Assembly: GCA_041650355.1 (NCBI GenBank)
Contig: JBAZLI010000005.1
Coordinates: 1-23,136, forward strand
Source of the DNA: Candidatus Micrarchaeia archaeon
GTDB taxonomy: Archaea > Micrarchaeota > Micrarchaeia > Anstonellales > Bilamarchaeaceae
Length of the DNA: 23,136 nt
Direction: 5' to 3'
Below, in pieces: positions 19,998-23,136 of this stretch. How positions within the stretch are numbered: the first letter of the stretch is position 1; every line of letters starts with the position of its first letter. The notes under the pieces were generated by a model. That model made no database searches and was not told where the DNA came from. It saw only the letters and a program-made list of their open reading frames with translations. Position numbers and translations under genes: made by a program.

Positions 19998-20975
19998 CTA
20001 ATCCTTGAGCCCTTCGGAAGTGACTTTGAACACCCTTTCCCCATCAGGAAGGTTCGGGGAATCCACCAGCCTGGCTATGCGCTTGTCCTCCTTGCTTTTG
20101 CGCACGTAAACGCGGTAGGTTGCGGCGTGTGCGAGCACATGGCCGCCTATTGGCGTGGTCGGGTCTCCGAACATTATCGCAGGGTTGTCCATCACCTGGT
20201 TGGTCACATAAATAGCGAGGTTGTAGTTGTCCGCAAGGCGCTGGAGGAGATGGATGTGCTTGTTGAGCTTCTGCTGCCTGTCGCTCAGCGCTCCCCGGCC
20301 TATGTAATCGGCCCGGAAATGGGATGTGAGGGAGTCCACGATGAAGAGCTTCACGTTGTTCTCTTTTATCAGGGCTTCGGCCTTTTCGGCCAGAAGCATC
20401 TGGTGGTCCGAATTTTCGGCCCTTTGGATGTATATGTTCTTCAGCACTTCGTCGGGGTTCATGCCCTGGGCTTCTGCTATCTGGACTATGCGGTCAGGCC
20501 TGAACGTGCTCTCGGTGTCTATGAAAATGGCTTTTCCTCCGAGGCCACCCTGCTCGCGGGGTCTCTGCACGTTTACCGCGAGCTGGAACGCAACCTGCGA
20601 TTTTCCGCTTGAAAATCTGCCGAAAAATTCGGTTATCGCCTGGGTTTCTACGCCCCCGCCGAGAAGGTCGTCAAGTTCCTTTGAGCTGGTTTTTATTTTC
20701 CCTATGTCCTGCCTCCGCTTCATCACCACGTCCGCGGTCTCGAATCCTATGTCAAGGGAGGATTTGGCTGTCTCGATCGCTTTTTTCGCGGCTTCCACGC
20801 CGAAATCCCCGACTTCCGCGAGCTCGTGGGGCGTCGCGGACGCTATGCTGGCCACGTCTTTGTAGCCAGCGGCCTTGAGCCTTTCGCTTGTCGCGGGGCC
20901 TATCCCAGGGAGGTCCTCCAAATCATCGTATTTCTTGTATTTCTGCTCTTTCTCGTCTTTTTTTTCAGCCGCCAT
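19998..20975 (-). CDS. radA: RadA recombinase (archaeal RecA/Rad51)
   Basis: 325 residues forming ATP-dependent filaments for homologous strand exchange. The N-terminus is charged, followed by a helix-hairpin-helix DNA-binding unit, DLEDLPGIGPATSERLKAAG. Walker A is GRFSSGKS at 119-126, where RadA proteins usually read GEFGSGKT; the consensus GxxxxGK[ST] is kept. Walker B is KLFIVDSLTSHFRADY. Other conserved parts are IFIDTESTFRPDR, GALSDRQQKLNKHI and TNQVMDNP then GGHVLAHAATYRV. Length is full. GGTGAATTG precedes the ATG. It lies 26 bp downstream of the DUF736-like gene, probably in the same transcript. No intein is present. Confidence 0.95.
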   Translation of the reverse strand: MAAEKKDEKEQKYKKYDDLEDLPGIGPATSERLKAAGYKDVASIASATPHELAEVGDFGVEAAKKAIETAKSSLDIGFETADVVMKRRQDIGKIKTSSKELDDLLGGGVETQAITEFFGRFSSGKSQVAFQLAVNVQRPREQGGLGGKAIFIDTESTFRPDRIVQIAEAQGMNPDEVLKNIYIQRAENSDHQMLLAEKAEALIKENNVKLFIVDSLTSHFRADYIGRGALSDRQQKLNKHIHLLQRLADNYNLAIYVTNQVMDNPAIMFGDPTTPIGGHVLAHAATYRVYVRKSKEDKRIARLVDSPNLPDGERVFKVTSEGLKD

Positions 20976-21001
20976 TCAATTCACCATCCATCATTTTGCA
21001 A

Positions 21002-21265
21002 TCAAAGCTCGCTCTGTTTGTCTCTTGGGGTGTTCGGGAAAACCAGTAATTTGAGGTCGCCGATTTTGAGAGTGTAAAACTCGTTTCCGTTCTTGCTCAT
21101 GTTTTTCCACATCCCACCTACGCCCTTGAATATGGTCTTGCCATCCTTGTCGGTCATGGGCTGGACTACGCGCAAATCCGGCCTTCTTCCTGCAGAGCTT
21201 TCTGCCTGAGTTCCGGATTCACCAGTCGATTCGCTGGTTACTTCTTCAAAGTCTTCTTCTGCCAT
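21002..21265 (-). CDS. Small DUF736-like protein, co-transcribed with radA
   Basis: 87 residues. The N-terminal 30 are acidic and serine-rich, probably disordered. The C-terminal part, GGMWKNMSKNGNEFYTLKIG then DLKLLVFPN, has the strand pattern of DUF736-like proteins (WKNxSKNG..Y..LKI). GAGGTGAT is an ideal ribosome binding site. A TATA element, CTTATATAAG, lies about 35-45 bp upstream within a long AT-rich tract (21299-21335). Neighbouring radA hints at a DNA-related role, but this is inference only. Confidence 0.65.
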   Translation of the reverse strand: MAEEDFEEVTSESTGESGTQAESSAGRRPDLRVVQPMTDKDGKTIFKGVGGMWKNMSKNGNEFYTLKIGDLKLLVFPNTPRDKQSEL

Positions 21266-21298
21266 TCATATCACCTCAACCGCAAATGCGATTGTCTG

Positions 21299-21310
21299 TT
21301 CTTATATAAG
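21299..21310 (-). promoter_or_regulatory. TATA region of the radA operon
   Basis: CTTATATAAG, a palindromic TATA element, lies in an alternating AT tract running to about 21335 that could serve transcription in either direction. Confidence 0.5.
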
Positions 21311-21407
21311 CATATATAGTATATATTAATATAGGAAGGGGTGCTTTCCAGTGGCTTTGCGAATATCGAACAAAAACTAAATTAAAGTTCCTGGATAAAT
21401 TGTGTGC

Positions 21408-21986
21408 ATGCGAAGCAGGATGCTTTGGGCTGGTGCGCTTTTGCTTATTCTTGCTGCTGGATTCGTTCTGGGAAGCCAAAAAATGACCGTGGCGGAAAAT
21501 AGTTATGGAAATAATTCTGGAAATGCCTCTAATAACGCGCGCGTGGCTGGCAATGGAACTACGAACGAAAATTACAGTTATTTGGGCTGGGTTTTTGAAA
21601 ATACAAACAATGGCGGAAATGCAAGCGTACTCTGGAATATCAGCATGGGCAACAACACCAGCGATGCCAGGCCGAAATTGTTTTACTTTTACAGAAAGGG
21701 ATGCTCGGCGTGCGCTGAAGTGACGCCCTGGGTGGAAAACGAGATGAAAAATTATGCCAGTAGCATTGAGCTGGTTGAACATGATATAGATGAGGGTGGA
21801 GGATGGAGCATCCATAAGGGATTTTGCAGCGCTTACGGAGTGCCTGTGAACGAAACTTTCGTCCCTATGGTGTTCATTGGGAACGCATATTTATGGGGCG
21901 TGGATGGTATAATGAGCGGGCTGGATGGCGCGATTGAAACGTGTTTGGATGAGAAGTGCGAAACTCCATCTGGATTGCCGGAATAA
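21408..21986 (+). CDS. Membrane-anchored or secreted thioredoxin-like protein
   Basis: 192 residues. MRSRMLWAGALLLILAAGFV is an N-terminal hydrophobic anchor or signal. The next 70 residues are rich in N, G, S and T with many N-x-S/T sequons, suggesting an exported, N-glycosylated linker. A thioredoxin fold follows: KLFYFYRKGCSACAEVTPWV with the redox CSAC, and the cis-proline strand FVPMVFIG. Two more cysteine sites (FCSAYG and CLDEKC) lie in the C-terminal part. It probably handles disulfides outside the cell. TTAAAG lies about 25 bp upstream of ATG 21408, so a leaderless mRNA is likely; GTG 21402 is not needed. Confidence 0.8.
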   Translation: MRSRMLWAGALLLILAAGFVLGSQKMTVAENSYGNNSGNASNNARVAGNGTTNENYSYLGWVFENTNNGGNASVLWNISMGNNTSDARPKLFYFYRKGCSACAEVTPWVENEMKNYASSIELVEHDIDEGGGWSIHKGFCSAYGVPVNETFVPMVFIGNAYLWGVDGIMSGLDGAIETCLDEKCETPSGLPE

Positions 21987-22008
21987 GTAGGCCGGTTTAT
22001 GCCGAGGT

Positions 22009-22998
22009 TCAAAAATATCTGAACAGGTTTTTAGCTTCGCTTATCCGCGGGATCATCGCGCACAAAAATGCCTGTTCATTCATCTGCTGGCGAGTCAAAA
22101 CGCCGTTCGAGAGGTAGTGGATTGCCCCTTTCTTGTACCCGATTTTGTCTATCCCTGTAAGCTCGGACATCGCCGCGCCTAAATCCTTGTGCTGGTTTAG
22201 CAGTTCTATCGCCAGTTTGGGCATCTGGAAACCCATGCTGGTTCCGAATGTGGTCCTTTCACCGTCGAAAACTGCGCATATCGCTATGTCGTAAAGACCA
22301 TCCCCGAAGTTGAACAAACCGCTTTCAAATCCGATTCCGAAATCCGCGTTCGTGGCTGAATACGCGGATTTGGCCCGATTTTCCGCTCCTTTGAGGGTTT
22401 CCTGCTCGAATGGCTGCTCGCGTATCCTGGATTGGACTTTCAGGGTGCGGACGGAGGAATTTTTGAATATTTTTTTAGCGCCCTGCGCCAATCCTTGCTT
22501 TTTGCTCGGGTTTGCGGAACCGAGCGCGAAAATTACTGGCTTGAGGCGCTTCCCTTTCAAATCTATTCTCTTTTCGTGAATTCTTTTTGCGGAAATTTTT
22601 ATGAAATCCTCGGCATAGGCAAGGGGAACGGAGATTATGCGCAATGGTTTGCGGCGGTTGGACTTTCTTATGCGGTTTATCTCTTCAGCAGCGGATTCGG
22701 TTTCGCTTGAAACAATTATCGCGTCTGCATCGGTCTGGGGCGCGAAGCCGTATTTGTCGCCTATTTCCACTATTTCTAATTTCCTTTTGGTTTTTGATTT
22801 TTTCAAAATATTTTTTACGAAATTTTCTAGGTTGAGCGCGCGCCCTGAGTAAGGCACGAACGGGTAAGCTTTGGTCTGCCTTGCGTATGAATCGCTTGTG
22901 AGCCCGATTGTGATTTCGTCAAACGCGAGCGCGGCTTTCAGGAGGCGCTCGTGGCCGATGTGCAGGATGTTGAATGTTCCGCCGAGTATGCATTTCAT
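22009..22998 (-). CDS. Bifunctional phosphopantetheine adenylyltransferase / YjjX-like non-canonical purine NTPase
   Basis: 329 residues in two domains. Residues 1 to about 150 form the archaeal CoaD nucleotidyltransferase, with GGTFNILHIGHERLL (the HxGH motif), DADAIIVSSET and FIKISAKRI (equivalent to the ISSTxI loop); it makes dephospho-CoA. Residues 155-329 form the YjjX/DUF84 inosine/xanthosine triphosphatase domain, with FALGSANPSKKQGLAQGAKK, GAENRAKSAY, FGIGFESGLF and ERTTFGTSMGFQMP. The same fusion is known in Thermoplasma-type archaea. Both active-site signatures look intact, so both activities are plausible: CoA synthesis and cleaning of damaged nucleotides. It converges on the thioredoxin-like gene. 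Confidence 0.85.
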   Translation of the reverse strand: MKCILGGTFNILHIGHERLLKAALAFDEITIGLTSDSYARQTKAYPFVPYSGRALNLENFVKNILKKSKTKRKLEIVEIGDKYGFAPQTDADAIIVSSETESAAEEINRIRKSNRRKPLRIISVPLAYAEDFIKISAKRIHEKRIDLKGKRLKPVIFALGSANPSKKQGLAQGAKKIFKNSSVRTLKVQSRIREQPFEQETLKGAENRAKSAYSATNADFGIGFESGLFNFGDGLYDIAICAVFDGERTTFGTSMGFQMPKLAIELLNQHKDLGAAMSELTGIDKIGYKKGAIHYLSNGVLTRQQMNEQAFLCAMIPRISEAKNLFRYF

Positions 22999-23028
22999 GA
23001 ATGGAAAAAGAAGGGAAATGTAATAATG

Positions 23029-23136
23029 CTAGCGCTTGGCTTGGCTGGAGCTGGTTTGGGGCTGCAGGCTGGCCGGGCGCTTCACGCTGGGCTTGCCTTT
23101 GCTACCACCCCCGAGGATGTTGCCGATGTCTTTTCC
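23029..23136 (-). CDS. C-terminal end of an unidentified protein (cut by window edge)
   Basis: The last 35 residues of a minus-strand frame that enters from the right edge: GKDIGNILGGGSKGKPSVKR, then a proline/serine/glutamine-rich tail ending SSSQAKR and a TAG stop at 23029-23031. The tail looks disordered. The product cannot be identified from this piece. It precedes the CoaD fusion gene by 30 bp on the same strand and may be co-transcribed with it. Confidence 0.5.
   Translation of the reverse strand, partial: GKDIGNILGGGSKGKPSVKRPASLQPQTSSSQAKR

Noticed and set aside
1..23136. CRISPR array, transposase or insertion sequence.
   Set aside because: No regularly spaced repeats, transposase motifs or terminal inverted repeats were seen anywhere in the window.

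Overview
The window is archaeal chromosomal DNA. It carries archaeal/eukaryotic-type information genes (ribosomal proteins S19e, L39e, L31e and LX; aIF6; PDCD5; prefoldin alpha; RadA; type II methionine aminopeptidase) and archaeal lipid genes (geranylgeranyl reductase, inositol-phosphate synthase). Most starts follow a GGTG-type ribosome binding site or lie 25-30 bp after a TTTAAA-type TATA box. Tight packing, tRNAs with two introns each and several unusual small proteins suggest a DPANN-type archaeon, perhaps near Micrarchaeota. That placement is inference.

Layout. 1-2710 (+): a ferredoxin and geranylgeranyl reductase, then myo-inositol-phosphate synthase behind a perfect palindrome. 2717-4216 (-): thioredoxin reductase and a rhomboid protease. 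4454-9345 (+): the main translation/targeting operon, in the order S19e, PDCD5, L39e, L31e, aIF6, a tRNA-binding OB-fold protein, LX, prefoldin alpha, FtsY and an Fcf1-like PIN protein. 9380-9680 (+): a structured leader or small RNA ahead of a 49-residue zinc-finger protein. 9738-10759 (-): KsgA and a DUF357 protein, divergent from tRNA-Arg(UCG) at 10813-10972. 10981-14706 (-): a circularly permuted GTPase, methionine aminopeptidase, a lipoprotein, a PUA-like RNA-binding protein, an NSUN-type m5C methyltransferase and a possible 48-residue protein. 14875-16343 (+): a redox pair, namely a lipoprotein with two cytochrome b5 domains and a MsrQ/YedZ-like membrane protein. 16446-16813 (-): tRNA-Ile(UAU) with two introns and a truncated copy. 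16872-17795 (-): an AT-richer HEAT-like protein. 17918-19941 (+): an unknown helical protein, a degenerate LAGLIDADG protein, NAD kinase and a small unknown protein. 19998-21265 (-): RadA and a DUF736-like protein. 21408-21986 (+): a secreted thioredoxin-like protein. 22009-22998 (-): a phosphopantetheine adenylyltransferase/NTPase fusion. The tail of a further minus-strand gene runs off the right edge.

Three observations stand out. First, the extended C-terminal tail of L31e, a protein at the ribosome exit tunnel, shares a peptide of about 31 residues with the linker of FtsY, the SRP receptor, in the same operon. Second, both tRNA genes have a canonical anticodon-loop intron plus a second intron in the T-loop, and the Ile tRNA carries the rare archaeal anticodon UAU. 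Third, a foldable leader starts where the transcript should start and ends just before the ribosome binding site of a zinc-finger protein.
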